DNA of 60,765 nucleotides from Opitutaceae bacterium (GCA_018402455.1 JAGYIG010000019.1:1-60765), one strand, 5' to 3'; counted from the first letter of the stretch, positions 9,250 to 18,165 are shown. The notes: generated by a model not told the origin, from the sequence alone. A program made the numbers and translations.

Positions 9250-10002
9250 ATGGTATCCGTGGAAAACATCACCCGTCGCTCCGTTCTCAAAACCCTCTCC
9301 GCTGGCTTGCTAACCTTGGGGGCGCTCGGAAAGCTGCCCTCCGTCACCCAGGCTGCCGCTCCAACGGCGGGGTCCATCGGCCCCGGGCCCTACCGTTTAC
9401 CCCCCCTGCCGTTTACGCTCGATGCGCTGGAGCCGCATATCGACGCCCGCACGATGGAGATTCATCACGGCAAACATCATCAGGGTTACATCAACAACGC
9501 CAACAAGCTGCTGGCGGACCACCCCAACCTTTCCGCCCTGAGCGCGGAGCAACTGTTGGCTGACGGGCTGGCCACAGTGCCGCAGAGCATTCGCTCCGGC
9601 TTGCGCAACAACCTGGGTGGCCACGTTAACCATGCGTTTTTCTGGTGGCTCCTGGCCGCGCCCACGGCTTACCGCCCGGGCAAACTCCAAGCCGCCTTGA
9701 TCACCGAATTTGGGTCGCTCGCCACATTTCAAGAAACCTTCGCCACCGCTGCCGCGGGCCGATTCGGCTCGGGTTGGGCTTGGTTGGTGGTGCGCGACGG
9801 GCGGTTGGCGGTCGAGTCGACCGCCAATCAGGACTCCCCGCTGATGGCGGGAGCGAAACCGGTGATCGGCTTGGATGTCTGGGAACACGCGTATTATCTC
9901 AACTACCAGAATCGTCGCGGGGACTACGTGCAGGCTTTCTGGGAGGTGTTGAATTGGGATCAGGCGGAAGCCAACTACGCGGCGGTAATCCAACACGTTT
10001 AA
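9250..10002 (+). CDS. sodA: Superoxide dismutase (Mn-type), Tat-exported
   Basis: Dismutates superoxide to peroxide and oxygen, here probably in the periplasm. The N-terminus TRRSVLKTLSAGLLTLGAL is a twin-arginine signal, unusual for the Fe/Mn family, whose members are mostly cytoplasmic. Metal ligands by alignment with E. coli SodA are His72 (in EIHHGKHH), His128 (GGHVNHAFFW), Asp209 and His213 (LDVWEHAYYL). Gly123-Gly124 and Gln194 (ANQDSPL) are the Mn-type markers. ATG 9250 puts the RR motif at residues 9-10; an in-frame TTG 22 codons upstream would only add leader. Convergent with a second Tat-signal gene. Confidence 0.92.
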   Translation: MVSVENITRRSVLKTLSAGLLTLGALGKLPSVTQAAAPTAGSIGPGPYRLPPLPFTLDALEPHIDARTMEIHHGKHHQGYINNANKLLADHPNLSALSAEQLLADGLATVPQSIRSGLRNNLGGHVNHAFFWWLLAAPTAYRPGKLQAALITEFGSLATFQETFATAAAGRFGSGWAWLVVRDGRLAVESTANQDSPLMAGAKPVIGLDVWEHAYYLNYQNRRGDYVQAFWEVLNWDQAEANYAAVIQHV

Positions 10003-10345
10003 TTTTGCCCGGTAGCCGACAGCGGTCCGGGCAAAGGATGGACGGAATGGACCGGTCTTGACTGCTGCGCGCTCCGGGGGCGACGCCCTCTACACGCGCA
10101 GACGATGCACCACCAAGCTGAGTTGGCCGAACATCGGTTTTTCGGAAAATACCCCGAATCACTGGTCGTGCAGAAGCGCCGCCCCCACCCCCGATCACTT
10201 GTCATCTCCTAGATGACAAGTGATCGGGGGTGACTGGTCAGCGCGGGCGGTATCGGATGACGGAGAGCTGCTTCAACACGGGCCTGACTCCGGCGCCGCC
10301 TTTCCCACCAGCGCTTGGGCCGATAGGGGGCCGGGGCGGACCGCG
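10003..10345. other. Non-coding gap between convergent genes
   Basis: 343 bases between the sodA and aminotransferase stops. No coding signal. It holds the perfect 22-bp hairpin at 10186-10232 and, at about 10152-10167, an imperfect direct copy of the hairpin arm (CCCCGAATCACTGGTC against CCCCGATCACTTGTC). Confidence 0.6.
10186..10232. repeat. Perfect 22-bp inverted repeat with 3-base loop
   Basis: Arms 10186-10207 and 10211-10232 are exact reverse complements around the loop CCT. The stem starts CACCCCCGATCACTTG. It lies between convergent genes and could stop transcription from both sides, but neither side has a T-tract. Such a long, uninterrupted palindrome is more typical of a recent or selected repeat than of an ordinary terminator. 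Confidence 0.8.
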
Positions 10346-11461
10346 CTAGGCAAATTTCGCCTTCACCTCACGCAAAGCCGCATGAGCAACCGTCATCTCT
10401 TCAGGGGTACCGATGGATATCCGACACCAATCGTCATAGGGCGGAAAAGCCCGCCCCACCAAAACACCCTCAGCCCTCATCGCGGGCCGAAACTCGGCAA
10501 TGGGAACCGAACTCCTGAGGAACACAAAATTTCCTTGAGGCTCAGCATAAGCACACCCGAGTTCGTCCAACACTGCTATCAAGGCATCCCGACCCGCTTT
10601 GATCTTAAGCCTCATCGTCTCGACATAGGCGGCATCAGCCAAGCTCGCCTGAGCTCCCACCAAGGCGAGCAGGTTGGTGCCGCCAGTGATCAGCGGGCGA
10701 ACCGACTTCGCCAAACCTGCCGGCGCGATGGCGTAGCCGATCCGCTGACCCGCCATGCCATAAATTTTGGAAAACGTGCGGGAGACCGTCACGTTGTGAC
10801 CCGCCGCCACGAGGCCCCCCATGGTCTGGTTCGCAAAATCATCCGCGCATTCCAAATACGCTTCGTCGACAAATACCGGGACCCGTTGGGAGACTTCGAT
10901 CACAAAGTTCCGGAGTTTCTCCGGCGCGACCGTGGTGCCGGTGGGATTGTTGGGATTGCAGATGTAGACGCATTGAGTCGTGGGGGTGATCGCCGCCGCC
11001 ATCGCGTCCAGATCGAGCTCCTTCCGTGCATTCAACGGCACCTCCACGACCGTGGATCCTTGTCGTTCCATTGCCCCGACCAATTGACGGTAACTGGGCC
11101 AGGCCGTCACCACGTCTCCACCGGCAGAGCCCAGACTCGCACCGTAGGCTTCCAGAACTTCGCCCGAACCGGATCCGACTAGAATCTGCTCCGGCGGAAC
11201 CCCTTCTTTTTCGGCCAGCATAGTTAGAAAAGTCCGGCTATCCGTGAGGGCATAACGGCACACCTCAGCCGCCTTCTCCTGCATCGCCTGAATGGCCGCG
11301 GCCGACGGCCCCAGGGGATTTTCATTCAGGGAGAGCCTCACCGGACCCGATCGCACTGTAGCGGGTGCCGGTCCGTCGGCCGAAGCGGCCGTGATCTGCG
11401 ACGAGCAGGCCAGTCCGGCCAAAACCGCTCCACTCGATTTAAACCATTGTCGACGATCCAT
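10346..11461 (-). CDS. Exported class I/II aminotransferase, HisC-like
   Basis: PLP enzyme of fold type I resembling histidinol-phosphate aminotransferase: LSLNENPLGPS near the N-terminus of the mature part, CNPNNPTGT, the FVDEAYLEC aspartate motif, and the PLP lysine in SRTFSKIYGMAG. From ATG 11461 it has 371 residues and begins MDRRQWFKSSGAVLAGLA, a twin-arginine-type signal followed by a short hydrophobic stretch and a possible lipobox-like LACS. An exported HisC homologue cannot take part in cytoplasmic histidine synthesis, so the true substrate is unknown. Other in-frame starts up to 11497 would lengthen the leader before the RR pair. Confidence 0.8.
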   Translation of the reverse strand: MDRRQWFKSSGAVLAGLACSSQITAASADGPAPATVRSGPVRLSLNENPLGPSAAAIQAMQEKAAEVCRYALTDSRTFLTMLAEKEGVPPEQILVGSGSGEVLEAYGASLGSAGGDVVTAWPSYRQLVGAMERQGSTVVEVPLNARKELDLDAMAAAITPTTQCVYICNPNNPTGTTVAPEKLRNFVIEVSQRVPVFVDEAYLECADDFANQTMGGLVAAGHNVTVSRTFSKIYGMAGQRIGYAIAPAGLAKSVRPLITGGTNLLALVGAQASLADAAYVETMRLKIKAGRDALIAVLDELGCAYAEPQGNFVFLRSSVPIAEFRPAMRAEGVLVGRAFPPYDDWCRISIGTPEEMTVAHAALREVKAKFA

Positions 11462-11691
11462 CGCGTACGAAGTTCCCATATGCAGGACCCTGTTCAATCA
11501 TGGCGGCGGGTCGAGTGCGGAGCGGACGAAACGACTTCCCCATCGCCCGCCCCCGGGTCAGCGACCCTGACTACAAAACGCGGCAGCATCCGGCTGAAGT
11601 CCGACGCGCTGAGCCCGGTTTCCCTGCCTCCCCGCCCCCCCCAGGCAAGCTTCGCTTGTCTTGACCAAGGGCCTACCCTAGATCGCACCGG

Positions 11692-12363
11692 ATGAGTGAT
11701 GATTCGCCCGCAACTTCGCCTGAGCCGCTACCGCTGCCCCCGGTCCCCAGTTATGCCGCTCGGCGACTGGATCGCGCGGCCCTTGCGCGCCTAACCGCCT
11801 ACGGAGAGGCCCTCGCGAGCGACGGGGTCATCCGCGGGATGATCGGGCCCCGGGAGGTGCCGATCCTCTGGGACCGGCACCTGCTCAATTGCGCGGCGAT
11901 GGCTGAAGCCGTCGAACGCAAAGCCAAAATCGTCGACATCGGGACAGGCGCCGGACTGCCCGGTCTGGTGCTGGCGTTGGTCCGGCCCGACGTGCAGGTC
12001 GTGCTCATCGAAACCCTTCAACGTCGCTGCGACTTTCTCTCCGAAATGGTGGCGCGGTTTGAACTGGTTCAACGAGTCACCGTGATCTGGGGTCGCGCCG
12101 AAGAGGTGCCGCCGCAAGAAGCCGATATCGTAACCTCGCGCGCCGTGGCCCCGCTCAAGAAACTGGTGCCTTGGTGTATGCCGCACGCTCGGATCGACGG
12201 CCGCATGCTGGCCCTGAAGGGACAAAAGGCCGAGGAGGAGCTGAACGCGGCTCACAAGGTCTTGCACCGATGGAGTGCCGCCAAACACGCCGAAATTCTG
12301 ACCTGCGGCACTGGCTGGATCGATCCCCCGGTAAAGCTCGTCAGCGCCACCCGTCGAAAGTAG
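11692..12363 (+). CDS. rsmG: 16S rRNA (guanine(527)-N7)-methyltransferase
   Basis: SAM-dependent methylation of G527 in 16S rRNA. The 223-residue protein has the RsmG helix before the SAM loop (REVPILWDRHLLNCAAMAE), SAM motif I VDIGTGAGLPGLVLAL, motif II VLIETLQRRCDFL and VTSRAVAPLKKLVPWC. Length and motif order are typical. It stands alone here, not in the usual mnmG-parA context. Confidence 0.93.
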   Translation: MSDDSPATSPEPLPLPPVPSYAARRLDRAALARLTAYGEALASDGVIRGMIGPREVPILWDRHLLNCAAMAEAVERKAKIVDIGTGAGLPGLVLALVRPDVQVVLIETLQRRCDFLSEMVARFELVQRVTVIWGRAEEVPPQEADIVTSRAVAPLKKLVPWCMPHARIDGRMLALKGQKAEEELNAAHKVLHRWSAAKHAEILTCGTGWIDPPVKLVSATRRK

Positions 12364-12515
12364 CTTAACCGCCATGATCTGGCGGAGTCCAAACGTCCGA
12401 AACCTTCGGCCCGCCATCCCCCCGATCGTTGCCTTCATCGCGGCCAGCCGATCGGGCAGCCTGAGCACTTGGGCGAGGCAAATCTGAGCGTTTCGCCTAA
12501 GTTTCACCCTTCGGC

Positions 12516-13040
12516 TTAAAGCCGACTGATCAGAAACGCGAGGGCGTGCAGGGTGAGGTTAGTGGCGAGGGCGGCCGCGATGTCGTCCGCCACCACGCCC
12601 CACCCATCGGGCAAATCCTGAAGTTTGCCAATCAGGAGGGGCTTCCAGATATCGAAGAGCCGGAACAGGCCAAACCCCACCACAAACACCGCCCACGGCG
12701 CCGCCCAGTTGGGCAGGACTCCGGCTATCATCGGCCACCCCATGAAGCAGAAGGGGATCGCGACAAACTCATCGAGCACGATCTCTCCGGGGTCCCGTTT
12801 TCCCAACCGAAACTCGGCCTCCCCACACATCGCCACTGCGAGGTAACCTCCGGCCAAACCGAACAGCACCGTGCCGAAAATGCCCAAGGGGTAAAAGAAC
12901 AGGGTGAAATAAAGCAGCCCCGCCGCGGATCCCCAGGTGCCGGGGGCTTTGCGAAGCCGACCAATCGGTCCGAGGGTCGCGAAACTGATGACCATCTGCG
13001 ACGGCAGGAAGCGCGGCCATATGGGTTGCCGGAGTTGCAT
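12516..13040 (-). CDS. pgpA: Phosphatidylglycerophosphatase A
   Basis: Dephosphorylates phosphatidylglycerophosphate to phosphatidylglycerol in the inner membrane. Family motifs are GRLRKAPGTWGSAAGL near the N-terminus and DPGEIVLDEFVAIPF in the middle, with several membrane helices. 174 residues from ATG 13040, the normal length. It follows pgsA, whose product is its substrate-forming enzyme, with only four bases between stop and start, so the two form an operon carrying consecutive pathway steps. Confidence 0.92.
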   Translation of the reverse strand: MQLRQPIWPRFLPSQMVISFATLGPIGRLRKAPGTWGSAAGLLYFTLFFYPLGIFGTVLFGLAGGYLAVAMCGEAEFRLGKRDPGEIVLDEFVAIPFCFMGWPMIAGVLPNWAAPWAVFVVGFGLFRLFDIWKPLLIGKLQDLPDGWGVVADDIAAALATNLTLHALAFLISRL

Positions 13041-13044
13041 CACC

Positions 13045-13647
13045 TCAATCAGCCATCACGTGAGCATGTCGCTTTAGGTAGGAGACTCCCGATGTCACGG
13101 TCAGCAGGGCGGACAGGAAATACAGGCCGACGCCCACCCAGTGCACCGCCACGATGATAATCTGATCTCCCGTGCCAAACGCCGCCCCAAAATCCTCCCG
13201 AAACATGCGGGCGCCCAGCAGCCATCCGATAGCATTCAATTGGGTGAAGGTCTTCACTTTGCCACTGCTGTCCGCCTCCACCACGATCCCTTTGGACGCG
13301 GCAATCATACGGAGTCCGGACATGCCGAATTCCCGCGTCAAGATGGCCAGCAGAGCCAACATGGCGGCCGCGCCCAGCGAGCCGAAGTAATCGCCGTTCA
13401 CCAACGCGATCATCAGCCCCAACACCATCACCTTGTCGATCACGGCATCCATGAAGCGGCCAAAGGTGGAGACTTGGTTGGACCTGCGGGCGAGGTAACC
13501 ATCCAACCAGTCGGAGAGGGCCGCCACGATGAACATCCAAAAAGCCGCCGTGGCCGCGTAGGTCCATTCCGCCCACATCAGCCCCACCACCAGGAACAGC
13601 ATGGGCACTCGGGAAACCGTGACAATGTTGGGCAGATTCCAGCGCAT
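13045..13647 (-). CDS. pgsA: CDP-diacylglycerol-glycerol-3-phosphate 3-phosphatidyltransferase
   Basis: Transfers the phosphatidyl group from CDP-diacylglycerol to glycerol-3-phosphate, giving phosphatidylglycerophosphate. The CDP-alcohol phosphotransferase signature D-G-x2-A-R-x8-G-x3-D-x3-D is complete in SDWLDGYLARRSNQVSTFGR and the following FMDAVIDK. N-terminus WNLPNIVTVSRVPM is typical. About 200 residues with four or more membrane helices. A GTG directly upstream of ATG 13647 is an alternative start. Transcribed with pgpA. Confidence 0.93.
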   Translation of the reverse strand: MRWNLPNIVTVSRVPMLFLVVGLMWAEWTYAATAAFWMFIVAALSDWLDGYLARRSNQVSTFGRFMDAVIDKVMVLGLMIALVNGDYFGSLGAAAMLALLAILTREFGMSGLRMIAASKGIVVEADSSGKVKTFTQLNAIGWLLGARMFREDFGAAFGTGDQIIIVAVHWVGVGLYFLSALLTVTSGVSYLKRHAHVMAD

Positions 13648-13746
13648 CACCCCGATTCACGACCCGCCATGAGCCCAGACGCAATCCCGTAAACCAAACG
13701 ATTTGAACTCGCGCCGCCGGTCGCCTTGCCGTCTAGTGCTTTCGCC

Positions 13747-14223
13747 ATGCAGCACTGCATTTATCCTGGCACTTTCGATCCGATCACCTACGGCCATCTG
13801 GACGTGCTTGCCCGGGCGGCCAAGCTATTCGACCGAGTGACCCTTGCCGTCGCGCACAATCCGGGGAAGAATCCGCTGTTCACGCCCGAGGAGCGGGTCG
13901 ATCTGATCAAGCCTTCGCTCGCCAAACATCCCAATGTGGCGATCACCACGTTCTCCGGACTCTTGGTTGACTTTGCCATCGCCCAGCAGGCCAACGCCAT
14001 CATTCGGGGGCTACGCGCCCTCTCAGATTTTGAATTCGAGTTCAACATGGCCTTGATGAACCGGCACCTCAAAGGCGACATTGAGACCATCTTCGTCATG
14101 CCCGCCGAGGCCTACAGCTACACCAGTTCCCATCTGGTCAAACAGGTGGCCCGCTACGGCGGCGATGTCTCGAAGTTTGTTCCGCCCAACGTGGCTCAAG
14201 CACTCGACGCGTTGACCGGATAA
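13747..14223 (+). CDS. coaD: Phosphopantetheine adenylyltransferase
   Basis: Adenylates 4'-phosphopantetheine to dephospho-CoA. The 158-residue product starts CIYPGTFDPITYGHLDVL with the nucleotidyltransferase T-x-G-H motif at residues 14-17; RGLRALSDFEFEFNMALMNR and the C-terminal YSYTSSHLVKQVA (the ISSTxVR-equivalent motif) complete the family pattern. ATG 13747 gives the expected N-terminus; a TTG seven codons earlier would add residues not found in the family. Confidence 0.95.
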   Translation: MQHCIYPGTFDPITYGHLDVLARAAKLFDRVTLAVAHNPGKNPLFTPEERVDLIKPSLAKHPNVAITTFSGLLVDFAIAQQANAIIRGLRALSDFEFEFNMALMNRHLKGDIETIFVMPAEAYSYTSSHLVKQVARYGGDVSKFVPPNVAQALDALTG

Positions 14224-14285
14224 ACCCACCTGCCGGAGGGTTTCCACGCTTGTCCCCACGCCGCGGACGACTCAGCTATTCGCTG

Positions 14286-14813
14286 ATGAATTTGTTGATC
14301 ATTTCCGCCAGCCTGAACCCCGACAGCAAAAGCCGCCTTCTGGCCGATGAGGCCTCCAGCGCCTTGAACGCCAAGGGTATCGCCCACGAGGAGTTGGATC
14401 TGCGCGACCTGCCCCTGCCCCTGTGTGATGGCGGCGCGGCCTATGGTGACCCCCACGTCGCTCAAGCGAGCAAGATTCTGGGGCAAGCCGATGGCATCAT
14501 CGTCGCTTCTCCGATCTACAACTACGACGTCAACGCGGCCTTAAAAAACCTCATCGAACTTACCGGAAAGGGGGCTTGGGAGAACAAGACCGTGGCGTTC
14601 CTCAACGCCGCCGGAGGCGGCTCCTCCTACATGTCCGTCATGGCGCTGGCCAATAGTCTGATGCTGGACTTCCGGTGCGTCATCGTGCCCCGTTTCGTTT
14701 ACGCCACCCCCGCCGACTTTGACGCCGGTGAAATCTCCAACCCGCGGGTCCGGGAACGAGTGGCGGAGTGCGCCCTCGCGACCGCTGCGTTGACGAAGCA
14801 GCGGTGCGGCTGA
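14286..14813 (+). CDS. NADPH-dependent FMN reductase-family flavoprotein
   Basis: 175-residue flavodoxin-fold protein. The N-terminus MNLLIISASLNPDSKSRLL is the FMN phosphate-binding loop (S-x-N/R-x-x-S), and IIVASPIYNYDVNAALKNLI matches the P-x-Y-N-x-s motif that contacts the isoalloxazine. Likely reduces FMN, quinones or other electrophiles with NAD(P)H; substrate not decidable. ATG 14286 directly precedes the loop; earlier in-frame codons add non-homologous residues. It follows coaD on the same strand after about 60 bp. Confidence 0.85.
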   Translation: MNLLIISASLNPDSKSRLLADEASSALNAKGIAHEELDLRDLPLPLCDGGAAYGDPHVAQASKILGQADGIIVASPIYNYDVNAALKNLIELTGKGAWENKTVAFLNAAGGGSSYMSVMALANSLMLDFRCVIVPRFVYATPADFDAGEISNPRVRERVAECALATAALTKQRCG

Positions 14814-14832
14814 GCGCGGGGCTCGAAGGCCC

Positions 14833-15369
14833 TTATTCCCGGGCGTAGCTCTCGAGCAGTTCCAGCGCAACGCCCAGCTCACCTCGGGTGTTGGTGTAGA
14901 GGTATTCTCCGCCATCCCAGCCGCCTTGTTGGGCAATGCCGATGCCCCGCTCCCGTAGCCGATCCACGTAAACCTCGCCGAGCCCTTCGACAAAAAACGC
15001 GATATGGTGGACGCCCGTCCCTTGCTCGCGGAGGAATTCCGACCACTCGTTTTCCCCCTCCCCGTGGGGCGAGAGCAGCTCGATTTGGATGTTCTCCAAG
15101 TTAAAAAAAGCCAACCGCACCTGGCCATTCGTGGGGCGGCCATGATACAGGGTCGGCTTTTCCGGGTGTCCGGTGCCCAGAAGGATCGGCGGCGCCTCCG
15201 CCAAGCCCAGCACCCGCGTCCACTGGTCCACCGCCGCTTCCATATCGGCGACCACGATGCCGATATGGGCGACGTGATTTTGATCCACCAAGGGGGCCGG
15301 CGCCGTTGACTCTGCGCCAGCGACCAGGACTCCTCCCCCCATAACCAGCAGTAACAAAAGCACTTTCAT
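14833..15369 (-). CDS. Exported VOC-family (glyoxalase/bleomycin-resistance fold) protein
   Basis: From ATG 15369 it has 178 residues and starts MKVLLLLLVMGGGVLVAGAE, a clear signal peptide. The rest is one vicinal-oxygen-chelate module: NHVAHIGIVVADMEAAVDQW, IQIELLSPHGEGE and VHHIAFFVE, with metal-ligand candidates His (VAHIG), Glu (QIELL), His (VHHIA) and a C-terminal Glu (VALELLE). This resembles methylmalonyl-CoA epimerase or lactoylglutathione lyase, but secretion makes those reactions unlikely. Function unassigned. Confidence 0.8.
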   Translation of the reverse strand: MKVLLLLLVMGGGVLVAGAESTAPAPLVDQNHVAHIGIVVADMEAAVDQWTRVLGLAEAPPILLGTGHPEKPTLYHGRPTNGQVRLAFFNLENIQIELLSPHGEGENEWSEFLREQGTGVHHIAFFVEGLGEVYVDRLRERGIGIAQQGGWDGGEYLYTNTRGELGVALELLESYARE

Positions 15370-15429
15370 CCGGCAACTCAACCAGACAACCGGGCCGAAA
15401 GCGATCCTCACCGACCGGGGTTGATTGGT

Positions 15430-16620
15430 TCAGAGCCCCGCGCAGAATGCCTGCAACCGATCCAATCCTTTTTGCAGGGTCTCATCCGCCGTGGCGTAAC
15501 TGATGCGCAAAAATCCCGGGGCGCCAAAAGCGGAGCCCGGCACCGCCGCCACCTTCTGCTCATCGAGCAAGCGGTCGCAGAAAGTCAGGTCGTCGATCCC
15601 GAAGCTGGAGATATTGGGAAACAAATAAAACGCCCCCTGCGCCAGCTGGCAGTTGATGCCGTCGATGGCGTTGAGTCCGGTATGCACCTGTTTCCGGCGG
15701 CGATCAAATGCCGTCAGCATCTCATCGAGAGCCGCCTTGGTTTTGTCCCACTGCGTGTAGGCCGCGAGCGCCCCCCATTGGGCAAAGGTCGTCGCATTCG
15801 AGGTCATCTGACTCTGCAACTCGGCCACCGCCTTGGTGATCTTCGTCGGCCCCACGATGGTGCCGAGCCGCCAACCCGTCATGGAAAAGGTCTTGGCAAA
15901 CCCGGAGACGATGATGGTGCGTTCCCGCGCTTCGTCGCTGAAACTGGCCGGGGAAACATGGGTGACGCCATCGTAGAGCAGGTGCTCGTAGATCTCGTCG
16001 GACATGATGTAGAGGTTGTGTTTCACCGCCACCGCGGTGATCGCAGCCAACTCGGCCGGCGTGTAAACCGCGCCCGTGGGGTTGGACGGGGAGTTGAGAA
16101 TGAGCAGCTTGGAGCGCGGCGTAATCGCCGCTTCGAGCATGTCCGGGGTCAACTTGAACCCGGTGGAATCATCAGCCAACACCAACTTCGGGGTGGCCCC
16201 GGCGAGTTTCACCATCTCGGGATAACTCACCCAATAGGGGGCCGGCACAATGACTTCGTCGCCGGCGGAGCAGGTGGCGAGGATCGTGAGGTAGCAGGAA
16301 AATTTGCCTCCCGGGCTCACCACCACCTGGGCCGCTTGGGTCGGCAAGCCATAGGTTTCGGTGTATTTCTGGGCGAGCGCTTCCCGCAGGGGCGGAATAC
16401 CCGGCGTCGGCGCATACTTGGTTTTGCCCTCGTTCAGGGCGGCGATCGCCGCGGCCTTGATGTGGACCGGGGTGTCAAAATCGGGTTCGCCGGCGGCAAA
16501 GCCACAGACGTCTTCGCCGGCGGCTTTTAAGGCCTTGGCCTTCGCGTCCACCGCCAAGGTGGGGGACGGCGATACGTTGAGGGCCCAAGTGGATAGTGTC
16601 GCTGGTGCTGCTTCGCTCAT
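15430..16620 (-). CDS. aspC: Aspartate aminotransferase (class I, subgroup Ib)
   Basis: Exchanges amino groups between aspartate and 2-oxoglutarate in the cytoplasm; some relatives also act on prephenate. 396 residues. Landmarks are [11 protein letters not shown], the [13 protein letters not shown] entry motif, [22 protein letters not shown] and the PLP lysine in [16 protein letters not shown]. This is the subgroup of thermophile/Rhizobium AspC rather than E. coli AspC. ATG 16620 is preferred; TTG 16626 is two codons upstream. Confidence 0.9.
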   Translation of the reverse strand: MSEAAPATLSTWALNVSPSPTLAVDAKAKALKAAGEDVCGFAAGEPDFDTPVHIKAAAIAALNEGKTKYAPTPGIPPLREALAQKYTETYGLPTQAAQVVVSPGGKFSCYLTILATCSAGDEVIVPAPYWVSYPEMVKLAGATPKLVLADDSTGFKLTPDMLEAAITPRSKLLILNSPSNPTGAVYTPAELAAITAVAVKHNLYIMSDEIYEHLLYDGVTHVSPASFSDEARERTIIVSGFAKTFSMTGWRLGTIVGPTKITKAVAELQSQMTSNATTFAQWGALAAYTQWDKTKAALDEMLTAFDRRRKQVHTGLNAIDGINCQLAQGAFYLFPNISSFGIDDLTFCDRLLDEQKVAAVPGSAFGAPGFLRISYATADETLQKGLDRLQAFCAGL

Positions 16621-16647
16621 GTTCAAACGAGCCGACCTAAGCCCCCC

Positions 16648-16686
16648 GAAAAACGAAAAGCAAGCCCCGCTCCGCGGTGACTTGCT
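16648..16686 (-). terminator. Rho-independent terminator of the RHH/H1-tail gene
   Basis: Read on the minus strand, AGCAAG...CTTGCT (16681-16686 with 16659-16664) encloses an inner CCGC/GCGG stem, followed by a T-rich tract TTTCGTTTTT. It lies downstream of the 16730-17164 gene and directly before aspC, separating the two. Confidence 0.65.
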
Positions 16687-16729
16687 CGAGAAAGGAGTTC
16701 GGCGGGAGAAACCGGGCGGCGCCCGGCGC

Positions 16730-17164
16730 TCAGCGTTTGCCCCGGGCCTTTTTGACCGCTTTCTTGACGACCTTTTTTACGGCCTTTTTCACCACTTTCT
16801 TGGGGGCCGGCTTGGCCGCGGGCGACGCCCTTTTCTTACCCTTGGCGCTTTTGGTCTTGGCCGGACGAGTCGCGGCGAGTTCGTCCAATGACGCGCGCAG
16901 CAGTTCGCCCACACTAACCTTCTTTTTGCGGGACTGGCGGCTGAGCAGGGTCTTCATGTCGGCGGGGAGCCGGACCGAGATTTGCCGGTGCTCCTCGCGG
17001 GAGGATTCGTAGCGGTCAAAATTGAATTTCGCCAAGGCCAGTCGCACCACTTCGCTCGTCGAGGACAACCCCAGCTTGGATTGGGTCGATGTGATTTTTT
17101 CGATCAGGGAAACCGGCAAATCAAAGGTGAGCGGGGAAGCGGGACGGGTAACTTTGGAGGCCAT
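16730..17164 (-). CDS. Tandem ribbon-helix-helix protein with histone H1-like tail
   Basis: 144 residues in three parts. Residues 11-47 ([16 protein letters not shown], then [14 protein letters not shown]) and 60-96 ([15 protein letters not shown], then [14 protein letters not shown]) each show the beta-strand, helix A, helix B pattern of a ribbon-helix-helix DNA-binding unit. Residues 97-144 are almost only Lys, Ala, Pro, Val and Arg, ending in repeats of [11 protein letters not shown] proteins normally dimerise to make one fold, so two units in one chain could form an intramolecular dimer. The basic tail resembles bacterial H1-like proteins that coat DNA. A nucleoid-associated or broad regulatory role is inferred. 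It has its own terminator. Confidence 0.75.
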   Translation of the reverse strand: MASKVTRPASPLTFDLPVSLIEKITSTQSKLGLSSTSEVVRLALAKFNFDRYESSREEHRQISVRLPADMKTLLSRQSRKKKVSVGELLRASLDELAATRPAKTKSAKGKKRASPAAKPAPKKVVKKAVKKVVKKAVKKARGKR

Positions 17165-17277
17165 GGCTGAGTAGTGGCTGGAGAACTACGAAAAAGGGGA
17201 CGGCTCCCACCAAACCGTTTTGCCCCACCCTCTAGCAATGCAAAACTTCACCGGCGACACGATTGGCTGAATTCCCG

Positions 17278-18165
17278 TTAATCAGCGGTGGCCGCCCCGA
17301 TAGTTTCGTCGGCCTGCTGCAGAAGATTTTTTAAATCTTCGCGGAACGCCCGGCCGCCCCCAACGTAGAAGATTCGAGGCATTTCCAGGTCAAAAATCCG
17401 CAAGGGCAGCGGATCGTTGGCCAAAAAATCCACGTCGCCCCCCGCGCCGCGAACCAGGGCGATCCCCGCGGCGATGTCCCAGAGCTTGACGTTGTGGTCG
17501 ACCACGCCCTCCAGCAGGCCGACCGCGACGTAGGCGAGATGCAGGGCACTGCTGCCCAGCGCCCGCACCTTGCAGTGGGCGACCATCGCCTCCCCGTGCC
17601 CGGGAAACGACTCCGCCGCGTGGGGGCTATGGAACCCCACCGGGGACGAGCGTTGCAACCTGCCTTGGTGCACCTGCGCCGACTGCTCGCCATCCCACAC
17701 GCCAAACCCCGGACCACCATGGATGAGAATTTTGCGCGCCGCATCGTAAACGACGCCGTAAACGGGCTCCCCTTCCTCCAGTAGGGCCAACGAGATGGCA
17801 CACTGCGCCAGCCCGAGGGCAAAATTGTTGGTGCCGTCGATCGGATCGAGCACCCATGAAAATCGACTGGAGACCTCAATCGCCCGGGAGGCTCCCAATT
17901 CTTCGCTCAGGCAGATGTCCGCGGGAAACTCAGCCGACAACGCGGCGATGATTCCGGTCGAGATCGCCATATCCGTCTGGGTCACCCGACTGCCATCGGC
18001 CTTCCAATCGCTGCTCACCCGGCCGAGGTCAGCGTGTAAGCGTTCACTAAATTGCCGGACGACCCGCCGGGCAACGGTGGCTCGCGCGGCAATCGCCGTC
18101 GGGGAAGAAACAGGGGAGAGGTCGGGCGGCACATCGCAGGGAGTCTCCTGCCACACGCCCCTCAC
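17278..18165 (-). CDS. Inositol monophosphatase-family phosphatase
   Basis: Mg-dependent phosphatase of the IMPase/FBPase/CysQ superfamily. The metal site is complete: SEELG (Glu88 and Glu89 region), DPIDGTNNF starting at Asp107, and a C-terminal WDIAAG with the third aspartate. 295 residues, slightly longer than the usual 260-270 because of an N-terminal extension; starts at GTG 18165. Substrate could be inositol phosphate, PAP or a histidinol-phosphate-like compound. It follows the FmdB-like gene by 23 bp and is probably co-transcribed with it. Confidence 0.85.
   Translation of the reverse strand: MRGVWQETPCDVPPDLSPVSSPTAIAARATVARRVVRQFSERLHADLGRVSSDWKADGSRVTQTDMAISTGIIAALSAEFPADICLSEELGASRAIEVSSRFSWVLDPIDGTNNFALGLAQCAISLALLEEGEPVYGVVYDAARKILIHGGPGFGVWDGEQSAQVHQGRLQRSSPVGFHSPHAAESFPGHGEAMVAHCKVRALGSSALHLAYVAVGLLEGVVDHNVKLWDIAAGIALVRGAGGDVDFLANDPLPLRIFDLEMPRIFYVGGGRAFREDLKNLLQQADETIGAATAD

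Noticed and set aside
12500..12530. Palindrome TCGGCTT-A-AAGCCGA at the end of pgpA
   Set aside because: Short stem without a T-tract; could end the pgpA transcript but the evidence is too weak to call.
15421..16530. A 369-codon plus-strand frame opposite aspC
   Set aside because: It mirrors the aminotransferase codons and has no family pattern.
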